This document shows, in pieces, positions 33,751 to 41,600 of a stretch of 64,000 bases of DNA (positions are counted from its first letter, which is position 1; every line of letters starts with the position of its first letter). Location of the stretch: positions 62,001 through 126,000 of the forward strand of contig CAVPSA010000025.1 in the NCBI GenBank assembly GCA_963707905.1, given 5' to 3'. Below the pieces are notes generated by a model that was not told where the DNA came from, ran no database searches, and was given only the letters and a program-made list of their open reading frames with translations. Origin of the DNA: DASXKD01 sp963707905. Its GTDB lineage: Bacteria; Actinomycetota; Actinomycetes; Streptosporangiales; Streptosporangiaceae. The position numbers and the translations under genes were made by a program.

Positions 33751-34467
33751 ATGGCACGACACCGTAAGAGGCCGGTTTCCCGGCATCAGGCGCCAGGGCC
33801 CGATGGCGGCCCGGCGGCGCTCGAAGCAGAAGAGCGGCGCCTGGGCTCGGCCATGCGCCGCGTGGTGGTGACGCCTACCTTCGCGGCCGGGCTCGGGGTC
33901 GTCGTCGCGGCGGTGCTCGCCTACCCCATGCAGACGGTGTTCAGCTACGTCGCACCCGGAGCGCTCGGCGGCGGCCTGCGGTGCGGCCAGGACGGCTGCA
34001 GCCACCAGTCCCCGCCCACCGGGAAGCCCGAGCCGTTCGGCGCCGCTGGCGGCGCGCTCGACCCGGCTGCGCCCGCGTCCGCCAGGCCCGCCGACAGCGA
34101 CGGCTCGCCCGCCCCGTCCGGGCAGCAGACGGGCACCGGTGGCACCGCGGTCACCCAGCCGCGCCTGAGCTACAAGATCACTAGCAAGTGGCAGGGCGGC
34201 TTCTGGGGCCAGATCACCATCACGTTTTCCGGGGCCGTGCCCGCGAACTGGCACCTGCGTTTCGGCTATCCGGGCGGCCACATCCTGGGCATGAACCCCG
34301 ACAGCCACCTCGCGCCGAACGGGCATGCCGCGGTGGTGCGGTCCAGCGACTACGCGACCAGTTCGGGAGCGGACGGGCGGACCTTCGCGGTCGGCGTCGG
34401 CGTCCAGGGGGTGCCGACGCACCCGGCCAGGTGCTCGTTCGACGGCCGGGCCTGCCACATCGGCTAG
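33751..34467 (+). CDS. Membrane-anchored protein with CBM2-like extracellular domain
   Basis: A 238-residue protein. A basic cytoplasmic start (ARHRKRPVSRHQAPG) is followed by a transmembrane helix near FAAGLGVVVAAVLAYPMQTVF (split here only for description), a Pro/Ala/Ser linker, and a C-terminal domain with YKITSKWQGGFWGQITITFSG, then PANWHLRFGYPGGH, as in family 2 carbohydrate-binding modules (Trp-GlyGly-Phe-x-Gly pattern). A Cys pair in the linker and one near the C-terminus (ARCSFDGRACHIG) may form disulfides. Substrate unknown. The start is uncertain: TTG 33706 and ATG 33730 are also in frame and no ribosome-binding site decides. Confidence 0.65.
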   Translation: MARHRKRPVSRHQAPGPDGGPAALEAEERRLGSAMRRVVVTPTFAAGLGVVVAAVLAYPMQTVFSYVAPGALGGGLRCGQDGCSHQSPPTGKPEPFGAAGGALDPAAPASARPADSDGSPAPSGQQTGTGGTAVTQPRLSYKITSKWQGGFWGQITITFSGAVPANWHLRFGYPGGHILGMNPDSHLAPNGHAAVVRSSDYATSSGADGRTFAVGVGVQGVPTHPARCSFDGRACHIG

Positions 34468-34541
34468 TGCTCAGGCCGGCTCGGTGAGTGCTTGACGCCG
34501 GCCTCGCGGGTAGTGCCAGGCCGGCCTCGCGTGCCGACGGG

Positions 34542-34727
34542 TCAGCGGGTGACCTTGCCCGCCTTGATGCACGAGGTGCACACGTGCAGGCGCCGCGGCG
34601 TACCGTCCACCTTGGTCCGCACGGCCTGGATGTTGGGGTTGAAGCGGCGCGGGGTGCGGCGGTGCGAGCGCGAGACCCTGTTACCGAATCCCGGCCCCTT
34701 GCCGCAGATGTCGCAGACGGAAGCCAC
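34542..34727 (-). CDS. rpmB: Large-subunit ribosomal protein bL28
   Basis: A 61-residue L28. SVCDICGKGPGFGNRVSRSHRRTPRRFNPNIQ is the conserved body and VCTSCIKAGKV its end; the two Cys pairs (CDIC, CTSC) form a zinc ribbon, so this is the zinc-containing (C+) form, which in actinobacteria often has a zinc-free paralogue under Zur control. It points away from recG; the dak-phosphatase gene often found between them is absent. Confidence 0.97.
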   Translation of the reverse strand: MASVCDICGKGPGFGNRVSRSHRRTPRRFNPNIQAVRTKVDGTPRRLHVCTSCIKAGKVTR

Positions 34728-34891
34728 GCCGGACGCTCCCTAATGAGATCGAGGAAAGAAGACACCGCCCGGGCACCGCCCAGGCCAGTGTTGAAGAATA
34801 GCCGACCAGGTGCCCCGTGCGCGAACCGGAGCCGCGGATCGCCCGCGTGGCCGGCCCGGCACGGTTGGCCCGCCCCCTATTCTGAGGGGCC

Positions 34892-37090
34892 ATGGCAGGC
34901 CTGGAGGAATCGCTGCGCGCCACCCTCGGCGGAAAGGCAGCGGCCAAGCTGGACGCGGCGTTCGGCCTGACCACCACGGGGGACCTGCTGCGGCACTATC
35001 CGCGCAGGTACGCCCGCCGCGGCGAGCTCACCGACCTGGCATCGCTGCGGGACGGCGACCAGGTCACGGTCTTCGCGCAGGTGGAGAAGGCCAGCATCCG
35101 GCCCATGCGGGCCCGGCGTGGCCAGCTGCTCGAGGTCACGGTCACCGACGGGCGGGCGCGGCTGGCGCTGACCTTCTTCAACAGGGTGCCGTTCTGGGCG
35201 CGCCAGCTCACCCCCGGGCGGCACGCCATGTTCGCCGGGCGGGTATCCACCTTCAAGGGCAAGCGCCAGCTCGCGCACCCGGAGTTCAAGCTGCTCGGCG
35301 CCGACGACGCGGCCAAGGCCGCCGAGTACGCCGCCGAACTGATCCCGGTGTACCCGGCCACCAAGGACGTGTCCACCTGGGACATCGAGAAGTGCATGCA
35401 GATCGTGCTTGACACCCTGGGCGAGCTCGACGACCCGCTGCCGCCGCCGCTGCGCGAGCAGTACGGCCTGGCCGGGCTCGCCGACGCGCTGCGCGGCGTG
35501 CACCGGCCCGCGGATGACGCCGAAAAGGACCGCGCCATAGTGCGGCTGAAGTGGGACGAGGCGCTCGTGCTCCAGGCCGTACTGGCCCAGCGCCGCCGGG
35601 CCGCGGCCGCGCTGCCCGCCACGGCCCGCCCGGTGAGCGCGGGCGGCCTGGCCGATGCCTTCGACGCCAGGCTCCCGTTCTCGCTCACCGCGGGCCAGCG
35701 CGAGGTTGGCGCCGGCATCTCCGCCGACCTGGCCCGCGACCACCCCATGCACCGGCTGCTGCAAGGTGAGGTCGGCTCGGGCAAGACCGTGATCGCGGTG
35801 CGGGCCATGCTCCAGGTCATCGATGCCGGCGGCCAGGCCGCACTGCTCGCCCCCACCGAGGTGCTCGCGCAGCAGCATTCCCGGTCGGTGTCGGACCTGC
35901 TCGGCCCGCTGGGCCAGGCAGGCAGGCTCGGTGGCGCGGCGGTGGCGACCAGGGTGGCCCTGCTTACCGGCTCCCAGCCCGCCGCCGCGCGCCGGGAGGC
36001 GCTGCTGGACGCGGCGTCCGGCGCGGCGGGGATCGTCATCGGCACCCATGCGCTGCTCGCTGAGCAGGTGCAATTCGCCGACCTCGGCCTGGTCGTGGTC
36101 GACGAGCAGCACAGGTTCGGCGTTGAGCAGCGCGACGCGCTGCGCGGCAAGGCACAGGGCGCCAGGCCGCACGTGCTGGTGATGACCGCCACCCCGATCC
36201 CGCGCACGGTCGCCATGACGGTCTACGGGGACCTGGACGTCTCGACCCTTGCGGAACTTCCCGGCGGCCGGTCACCGATCGCCACGCACGTGGTGCCCGC
36301 GGCCGAGAAGCCAAGATTCCTGGAGCGGGCCTGGGAGCGGGTGCGGGAGGAGGCGGAGAAGGGCCGCCAGGCCTACGTGGTCTGCCCGCGCATCGGGGGG
36401 GACGACGGCGCGGCGTCGCCGGATCCCGCCGACCCGGACGTCTTCCCCGGGCCGGACGAGGAGGAGGTCCCGGCCCGGCCGCCGCTCGCCGTGCTTGACG
36501 TGGCGCCCGCGCTGGAGCAGGGCCCGCTGGCCGGGCTGCGGCTGCGCGTCATGCACGGCCGGCTGCCCACCGACGACAAGGACGGCGCGATGCGGGCCTT
36601 CGCCGACGGGTCGGCCGACGTGCTCGTCTCGACCACGGTCGTCGAAGTGGGCGTGGACGTGCCGAACGCAACCGTCATGGTGATCATGGACGCCGACCGG
36701 TTCGGGGTGTCCCAGTTGCACCAGTTGCGCGGCCGGGTGGGCCGGGGCACCGAGCCGGGGCTGTGCCTGCTTGTCACCGAGGCGCCCGAGGACAGCAAGG
36801 CCCGGCAGCGGCTGGCCGACGTGGCCGCGACGCTGGATGGCTTCCGGCTGGCCGAGATCGACCTGGAGCAGCGCAGGGAGGGTGATGTGCTCGGTGCCGC
36901 CCAGGCGGGGCGGAAGAAGAGCCTGAAGCTGCTCAGCGTGCTGCATGACCGGGAGCTGATCGTGGCGGCCCGCGAGGAGGCCGCCAGCCTCGTGGACGCC
37001 GACCCGGACCTGGCGGGCTACCCCGCGCTGGCCGCCGAGATGAGCGCCCTCCTGGACGAGGAACAGGCCGGCTTCCTGGAGAAGACGTGA
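34892..37090 (+). CDS. recG: ATP-dependent DNA helicase RecG
   Basis: A 732-residue branch-migration helicase. The N-terminal wedge/OB domain covers about 20-175. The helicase motifs follow: Walker A GEVGSGKT (about 293-300), VVDEQHRFGVEQR (II), MTATPIPRT (III), MHGRLPTDDKD (IV), STTVVEVGVDVPNA (V) and QLHQLRGRVGRG (VI). RecG remodels stalled forks and recombination intermediates. The insert PDPADPDVFPGPDEEE (about 508-525) is acidic and common in actinobacterial RecG. ATG 34892. Confidence 0.97.
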   Translation: MAGLEESLRATLGGKAAAKLDAAFGLTTTGDLLRHYPRRYARRGELTDLASLRDGDQVTVFAQVEKASIRPMRARRGQLLEVTVTDGRARLALTFFNRVPFWARQLTPGRHAMFAGRVSTFKGKRQLAHPEFKLLGADDAAKAAEYAAELIPVYPATKDVSTWDIEKCMQIVLDTLGELDDPLPPPLREQYGLAGLADALRGVHRPADDAEKDRAIVRLKWDEALVLQAVLAQRRRAAAALPATARPVSAGGLADAFDARLPFSLTAGQREVGAGISADLARDHPMHRLLQGEVGSGKTVIAVRAMLQVIDAGGQAALLAPTEVLAQQHSRSVSDLLGPLGQAGRLGGAAVATRVALLTGSQPAAARREALLDAASGAAGIVIGTHALLAEQVQFADLGLVVVDEQHRFGVEQRDALRGKAQGARPHVLVMTATPIPRTVAMTVYGDLDVSTLAELPGGRSPIATHVVPAAEKPRFLERAWERVREEAEKGRQAYVVCPRIGGDDGAASPDPADPDVFPGPDEEEVPARPPLAVLDVAPALEQGPLAGLRLRVMHGRLPTDDKDGAMRAFADGSADVLVSTTVVEVGVDVPNATVMVIMDADRFGVSQLHQLRGRVGRGTEPGLCLLVTEAPEDSKARQRLADVAATLDGFRLAEIDLEQRREGDVLGAAQAGRKKSLKLLSVLHDRELIVAAREEAASLVDADPDLAGYPALAAEMSALLDEEQAGFLEKT

Positions 37091-37103
37091 GCTCCGTCCG
37101 CTG

Positions 37104-37162
37104 GGAATGTGGTGGCTGGCACTCCACCCACATTCCTTTGTGGTCAGCGTGCCAACCACCAC
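37104..37162 (+). promoter_or_regulatory. Two mutually exclusive hairpins between recG and rsmD
   Basis: Hairpin A: GGAATGTGGTGG (37104-37115) pairs with CCACCCACATTCC (37124-37136; one bulged base) and is followed by TTT, terminator-like. Hairpin B: GTGGTGGCTGGCAC (37109-37122) pairs with GTGCCAACCACCAC (37149-37162; one mismatch). The 5' arms overlap, so only one can form at a time. rsmD starts at 37173. Confidence 0.6.
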
Positions 37163-37172
37163 AAACGATGCG

Positions 37173-37745
37173 ATGACGCGGATCATCGCGGGGGCGGCAC
37201 GGGGGCGGCGGCTGGCCGTGCCGGGCGGCACCAGGACCCGGCCGACCAGCGACCGTGCCCGCGAGGGGCTGTTCGCGACGGTCACCGCCGTGCACGGGCC
37301 GCTCACCGGGGCCGGGGTGCTCGACCTGTACGCCGGGTCCGGCGCCGTGGGCCTGGAGGCGCTGTCCCGCGGGGCCGCCCGGGTGGTGCTCGTCGAGTCG
37401 GATCCCGCGGCGGCCCGGGTGATCCGGGCCAACATGGCCGCGGTGGGCCTGCCCGGCGCCCAGCTCGTCACCGGCCGCGTGGCCACGGTGCTCGGCCGGG
37501 GGCCGCTCGCCGGGGCCGCGTTCGGCGTGGTGCTGGCCGATCCGCCGTACGCCGCCGGGGAACAGGAGATCACCGAGATGCTGACCGCGCTGCGGGCGGG
37601 CGGATGGCTGGCCGGTGGCGCGCTCGTGGCTGTGGAACGGGCCAGCCGTTCCGGTCCGGTTGCCTGGCCGGCCGGCTACGCGCCGGACCGGTCCCGCCGC
37701 TACGGCGAAGCGACCATCTGGTACGGTCTCGCCGCAGGCACATAG
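37173..37745 (+). CDS. rsmD: 16S rRNA (guanine966-N2)-methyltransferase
   Basis: A 190-residue SAM-dependent methyltransferase of the RsmD family. RIIAGAARGRRLAVP and TRPTSDRAREGLF form the conserved N-terminus; VLDLYAGSGAVGLEALSRGA is the SAM site and VLADPPYA the catalytic NPPY-type motif (here DPPY). ATG 37173 is chosen over an in-frame start at 37107 that lies inside the hairpin region. Next gene coaD after 44 bp, the common order in bacteria. Confidence 0.94.
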   Translation: MTRIIAGAARGRRLAVPGGTRTRPTSDRAREGLFATVTAVHGPLTGAGVLDLYAGSGAVGLEALSRGAARVVLVESDPAAARVIRANMAAVGLPGAQLVTGRVATVLGRGPLAGAAFGVVLADPPYAAGEQEITEMLTALRAGGWLAGGALVAVERASRSGPVAWPAGYAPDRSRRYGEATIWYGLAAGT

Positions 37746-37789
37746 GCCCATCGAGGCTCATACCTAGGTGGCCTGCACGGAAGGACGGG

Positions 37790-38284
37790 ATGCGCGTGCA
37801 CCGCGTCGTCTGCCCCGGCTCGTTCGACCCGGTGACCAACGGTCACCTGGACATCATCCGCCGCGCCGCCCTGCTGCACGACGAGGTCCTCGTGGTGGTG
37901 GGGGCCAACCGGGCCAAGCACGGCATGTTCACCGTGGACGAGCGCGTGGCAATGCTCGAAGAGGTCACCAAGGACCTGCCCAACGTGTCGGTGGGCACGT
38001 TCCGCGGGCTTCTGGTCGATTACTGCCGGGCCCGCGGCGTGTCGGCGATCGTCAAGGGACTGCGCGCGGTCAGCGACTTCGAGTACGAGATGGAGATGGC
38101 CCAGATGAACTACCGTCTCGCCGAGATCGAGACGCTGTTCATGACGGCGAACCCGCTCTACTCGTTCCTGCGGTCCAGCCTGGTGCGGGAGATCGCCGTC
38201 TACGGCGGCAACGTGGCCTCCCTGGTGCCGCCCGCGGTGGAGACGCAACTGCGGGCCAAGCTGGCCTCGTCCGGCACGGGCTGA
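37790..38284 (+). CDS. coaD: Phosphopantetheine adenylyltransferase
   Basis: A 164-residue nucleotidyltransferase for the fourth step of coenzyme A synthesis. RVVCPGSFDPVTNGHLDIIRRA carries the T/HxGH motif (NGHL). Later parts are KGLRAVSDFEYEMEMAQMN and ETLFMTANPLYSFLRSSLVREIA, all conserved; RSSLVRE stands for the usual ISSTLVRE. It is hexameric in known cases. The ATG follows AAGGACGGG. Confidence 0.97.
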   Translation: MRVHRVVCPGSFDPVTNGHLDIIRRAALLHDEVLVVVGANRAKHGMFTVDERVAMLEEVTKDLPNVSVGTFRGLLVDYCRARGVSAIVKGLRAVSDFEYEMEMAQMNYRLAEIETLFMTANPLYSFLRSSLVREIAVYGGNVASLVPPAVETQLRAKLASSGTG

Positions 38285-38374
38285 CCGGGCAGCGCGGCGG
38301 CCGCGATCGATTCGGCTTCGGGCCGGCGCGCCGGTAAAGTGAATTTCCAGAACTGCTCGCTACCTGAATTTGCC

Positions 38375-38995
38375 ATGCCTTCATTCCGCAGGACTGCCGG
38401 CGCCCGCACCGACCCCCGTGGGCTGTTGGTCTTCGATACCCGGGCGCTCGACCGCCGCCCGGGCTCTGCACGTGCCGAAACCCGGGTCGTGCCAGCTCCC
38501 GCGGATCTCCACACCGGCATGGCCTGGATCCCGCGAGGCGCCGAACTGGAGCTTCAGGTCCGGCTCGAATCCGTCACCGAGGGTGTGCTCGTCACCGCCA
38601 CGGCCACCGCGCCGGTGGCGGGGGAGTGCGCCCGGTGCCTGGAACCGGTGTCCCAGACCATCAAGGTCCGGTGCCAGGAACTGTTCGGTTATGAGCAAAA
38701 CGGCGGGGACGCCGGTGCGGACGGGTACTCTCTGGACGGGGACTTGCTCGATCTCGAGCCAGCCCTCCGAGATGCCCTGGTTCTCGCGCTGCCGCTCGCG
38801 CCGCGGTGCCAGGAAGACTGCCCCGGGCTGTGTGCCGAATGTGGTGCGCGGCTTGCCCAGGCGGGCCCCGGCCACCACCATGGCCCGGCCCTGGACCCCC
38901 GGTGGGCAGCTCTGCGTCAGATCACGATGCAGCCAAGCCCGGACGGCTCGCCCGTACCGGAGACAGGTGAGGAGAACGGACGTGGCCGTCCCTAA
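38375..38995 (+). CDS. yceD: YceD/DUF177 family protein
   Basis: A 206-residue protein placed before rpmF, as in most bacteria. LLVFDTRALDRRPGS, LELQVRLESVTEGVLVT, GECARCLEPV (CxxC) and CQEDCPGLCAECG are the family motifs; the Cys pairs may bind zinc. YceD is tied to 23S rRNA processing and ribosome assembly in some species. The start is not sure: GTG 38339 is in frame but has no better ribosome-binding site. The last 14 bp overlap rpmF. Confidence 0.88.
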   Translation: MPSFRRTAGARTDPRGLLVFDTRALDRRPGSARAETRVVPAPADLHTGMAWIPRGAELELQVRLESVTEGVLVTATATAPVAGECARCLEPVSQTIKVRCQELFGYEQNGGDAGADGYSLDGDLLDLEPALRDALVLALPLAPRCQEDCPGLCAECGARLAQAGPGHHHGPALDPRWAALRQITMQPSPDGSPVPETGEENGRGRP

Positions 38996-39158
38996 GCGGA
39001 GGATGTCACGCAGCAACACGAGATCCCGGCGTGCACAGTGGAAGGCCTCGGCGCCGACCCTGGTGCGCTGCCCGCAGTGCCGGGATCCCAAGCTGCCGCA
39101 CACCGCGTGCCCGACCTGCGGCACATACAACCGCCGCCAGGTCATCACGCCCTCCTGA
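38982..39158 (+). CDS. rpmF: Large-subunit ribosomal protein bL32
   Basis: A 58-residue L32: VAVPKRRMSRSNTRSRRAQWK at the start, then RCPQCRDPKLPHTACPTCGTY with four Cys for a zinc site. GTG 38982 overlaps the yceD end and is preceded by GGTGAGGAGAAC. It is followed by a hairpin and rnc. Confidence 0.97.
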   Translation: MAVPKRRMSRSNTRSRRAQWKASAPTLVRCPQCRDPKLPHTACPTCGTYNRRQVITPS

Positions 39159-39198
39159 AGACGCGGCGTGGCAGTACCCGAGCGGTGTTGACCCGCCA

Positions 39199-39223
39199 GG
39201 CGGCGCCCCCGTGGGGCGCCGCC
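39199..39223 (+). promoter_or_regulatory. Strong hairpin in the rpmF-rnc spacer
   Basis: GGCGGCGCCCC (39199-39209) pairs perfectly with GGGGCGCCGCC (39213-39223) around CGT. No T-run follows, so it is a poor terminator. It lies 38 nt before the rnc start. In Streptomyces coelicolor, RNase III cleaves its own operon transcript, so this could be such a processing site. Confidence 0.5.
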
Positions 39224-39261
39224 ATGCAGGTGCCCCAGGGCCCCTGGGGAGGAGGACACCC

Positions 39262-40176
39262 ATGAAGGTCGAAGCCGACCAGCAGCCAGGAGCCGGCCAG
39301 CCCGACACCACTGAGCTACTGCGGGTACTCGACGCCGGCCTGTCTCCGAGGCTGCTGGAGCGTGCCCTCACACATCGCTCCTACGCCTACGAAAACGGCG
39401 GCCTGCCTACCAACGAGCGCCTGGAGTTCCTCGGCGACTCTGTTCTCGGCCTGGTTGTCACCGATGCGCTGTTCCGCGGCTACCCGGACCTGCCAGAAGG
39501 GCACCTGGCCAAACTGCGTGCGGCCGTGGTCAACATGCGGGCGCTGGCTGGCGTCGCCCGTGGCCTGCGGCTCGGCGGCTACGTACGGCTCGGCCGCGGC
39601 GAGGACGGCACCGGCGGCCGCGACAAGTCCTCGATTCTCGCCGACACCCTGGAGGCCGTGATCGGCGCGGTCTACATCGAGCGCGGCCTGGATGAGGCGT
39701 CCGATCTGGTGCACCGGCTCTTCGACCCGGTCATCGCGAAGTCCGCACGGCTTGGCGCGGGTTTGGATTGGAAGACCTCCCTGCAGGAACTGACCGCTTC
39801 CGGGGTTCTCGGCGTGCCGGAGTACCACGTCGAGGAGAGCGGGCCCGACCACCAGAAGTCCTTCCGTGCCATGGTCCGGGTCGGCGGCCACGTGTACGGC
39901 ACCGGGGTGGGGCGCTCCAAGAAGGAAGCCGAGCAGCAGGCTGCCGAGGCCGCCTGGAACGCCATCAGCGACGGCGAGCCGCCGCGGGCCGGCAGCCAGC
40001 ACGCCGGCGCCGCCCGGCCCGCCGCCACACGCCGGCCCGCCCACAGCCGCCGCCGCCCCGGCGGGCGCCGGCGAGGCCGGGCCCCCGGCCGCGCGGCACG
40101 ACTCGCGCGAGGCCGAGGCGGACGGGAGCTCCGGGGCCAGCGGCCCTACGGGGTGACGCGTGCCGGAGCTGCCTGA
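39262..40176 (+). CDS. rnc: Ribonuclease III
   Basis: A 304-residue double-strand-specific RNase. The catalytic signature ERLEFLGDSVLGLVV is near residues 53-67, DTLEAVIGAVYIERG is the second acidic site, and the dsRNA-binding domain runs from DWKTSLQELT to SKKEAEQQAAEAAWNAI (about 175-240). The remaining 65 residues are extremely Arg-rich. Over this tail another frame, ending at TGA 40154-40156 three bases before mutM, has far better G/C third positions and an Ala/Gly/Glu composition. A frameshift near 39990-40040 is therefore likely. The core enzyme is intact either way. ATG follows GGGGAGGAGGACACCC. Confidence 0.93.
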   Translation: MKVEADQQPGAGQPDTTELLRVLDAGLSPRLLERALTHRSYAYENGGLPTNERLEFLGDSVLGLVVTDALFRGYPDLPEGHLAKLRAAVVNMRALAGVARGLRLGGYVRLGRGEDGTGGRDKSSILADTLEAVIGAVYIERGLDEASDLVHRLFDPVIAKSARLGAGLDWKTSLQELTASGVLGVPEYHVEESGPDHQKSFRAMVRVGGHVYGTGVGRSKKEAEQQAAEAAWNAISDGEPPRAGSQHAGAARPAATRRPAHSRRRPGGRRRGRAPGRAARLARGRGGRELRGQRPYGVTRAGAA

Positions 40177-41062
40177 GGTCGAGGTTGTCCGCAGGGGACT
40201 GGAGCGGCATGTCGTAGGCCGGACGATCCGCTCGGTCGAGGTGCTGCACCCGCGGGCCATCCGGCGGCACCTTGCTGGCCGGGACGACTTCGAGGCGGCC
40301 ACACGCGGAATGGTGATCACTGCCGCCCGCCGCCGCGGCAAGTATCTGTGGCTGCCCGTGGCACCGGACGAGGCCGGCTCGGTCGCCGCGGATGCACTGC
40401 TGGCCCACCTGGGGATGAGCGGTCAGTTGCTGCTCGGCGAGCCGGGCGAGCCGGTGTCACCACATGTCCGGATCCGGTTCACGTTCACCGACTCGGGGCC
40501 CGAGCTGAGGTTCACCGACCAGCGCACGTTCGGTCACATCCTGTTCGACCGCGGCAGCGCGGCGCTGCCGGCGCCCATCGCGCACATCGCGCCCGACCCG
40601 ATGGAGGCCGCGTTCGACGAGGACGTGGTGCTCGCCAGGCTGCGCACCAGGCATAGCGACGTCAAGCGCGCCCTGCTCGACCAGTCGCTGATGAGTGGCG
40701 TCGGCAACATCTACGCGGACGAGGCCCTGTGGCGGGCCAGGACGCACTGGGCCAGGGAGGCCTCCAGCCTGCGCCGGGCCGACGCCAGCCGTCTTCTCGC
40801 GGCGGTGCGCGAGGTCCTGGCCGAGGCGCTGCGGGCCGGTGGCACCTCGTTCGACAGCCTGTACGTGAACGTCAACGGCGAGAGCGGGTACTTCAGCCGG
40901 TCACTGGCGGTATACGGGCGCGAGGGTGAGCCCTGCCCGCGATGCGGCACCCCGGTACGGCGCGATCCGTTCATGAACCGGTCGTCCTACACTTGCCCCA
41001 TCTGCCAGCCGCGGCCGAGGGCCCGGAGAGGCAGCCGTGACCTGCGGAGTCGCTCAACTTGA
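40160..41062 (+). CDS. mutM: Formamidopyrimidine-DNA glycosylase
   Basis: A 300-residue bifunctional glycosylase/AP lyase that removes 8-oxoguanine. The N-terminal catalytic PELPEVEVVRRGL directly follows the GTG start; HLGMSGQL, then MSGVGNIYADEALWRARTH (helix-two-turn-helix), and the zinc finger CPRCGTPVRRD with CPIC are present. GTG 40160 overlaps the annotated rnc end by 17 bp, but would follow the alternative rnc stop by 3 bp. Confidence 0.96.
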   Translation: MPELPEVEVVRRGLERHVVGRTIRSVEVLHPRAIRRHLAGRDDFEAATRGMVITAARRRGKYLWLPVAPDEAGSVAADALLAHLGMSGQLLLGEPGEPVSPHVRIRFTFTDSGPELRFTDQRTFGHILFDRGSAALPAPIAHIAPDPMEAAFDEDVVLARLRTRHSDVKRALLDQSLMSGVGNIYADEALWRARTHWAREASSLRRADASRLLAAVREVLAEALRAGGTSFDSLYVNVNGESGYFSRSLAVYGREGEPCPRCGTPVRRDPFMNRSSYTCPICQPRPRARRGSRDLRSRST

Positions 41063-41168
41063 CCGGATAGCCGTCGGGTGCGATCCTTGAGGGGTTACCT
41101 TGCGCGCACTCATGCAGGTCTTCGTATGTGCGCCCACTCTGGTCACTCAGTGTGGAGGACCCACTACA

Positions 41169-41363
41169 ATGGCGAAGGCTCTACTCGGCCACGTCGGCGG
41201 GCCTGACCCCCGCATCGTCTCTGAAATGCGCCGCCTCCAGCGGCGCGTGCGGGATCTGGAGGCTGAACTAGCCAGGCTCCAGGAAGAGAAGGACGTGCTC
41301 GCCGCAGAGGCCGGCCACGAGCTACTCGTAGTCGGCCGTGAGCGCGAGCCCGCGCTCACCTGA
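41169..41363 (+). CDS. Small coiled-coil protein
   Basis: A 64-residue protein found between mutM and smc. AKALLGHVGGPDPRIVSEMRRLQ is followed by a heptad-like helix RRVRDLEAELARLQEEKDVLAAEA, a clear short coiled coil. GGAGGACCC precedes ATG 41169, which is preferred over the GTG/TTG-type starts at 41100. Similar small proteins are common in actinobacteria but have no proven role. A terminator follows. Confidence 0.78.
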   Translation: MAKALLGHVGGPDPRIVSEMRRLQRRVRDLEAELARLQEEKDVLAAEAGHELLVVGREREPALT

Positions 41364-41384
41364 CCTGTCGATCTAGTCGACGGT

Positions 41385-41415
41385 AGAGGGGCGCCGCCAG
41401 GCGGCGTCCCTCTTT
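41385..41415 (+). terminator. Rho-independent terminator before smc
   Basis: AGAGGGGCGCCG (41385-41396) pairs with CGGCGTCCCTCT (one G-T pair) and is followed by TTTAGTTT. It separates the mutM/coiled-coil unit from smc. Confidence 0.85.
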
Positions 41416-41600
41416 AGTTTGCCCAAAAGCCGCCCGCACGCGGTCTTCTCCCGGTCCGCCACACGGCACGGGCGCCCTACCGGGCGCGAATCGCCGGAAG
41501 CGTCGGCTGATCGCGGTAAGGTGCGGGAAAGCTGGCCGACCCAGCCCGGCGCTGCGGCTGCGCCGCCGGGGCCTGAGCGAAGGGGGAGGAGAGCCCGCGG

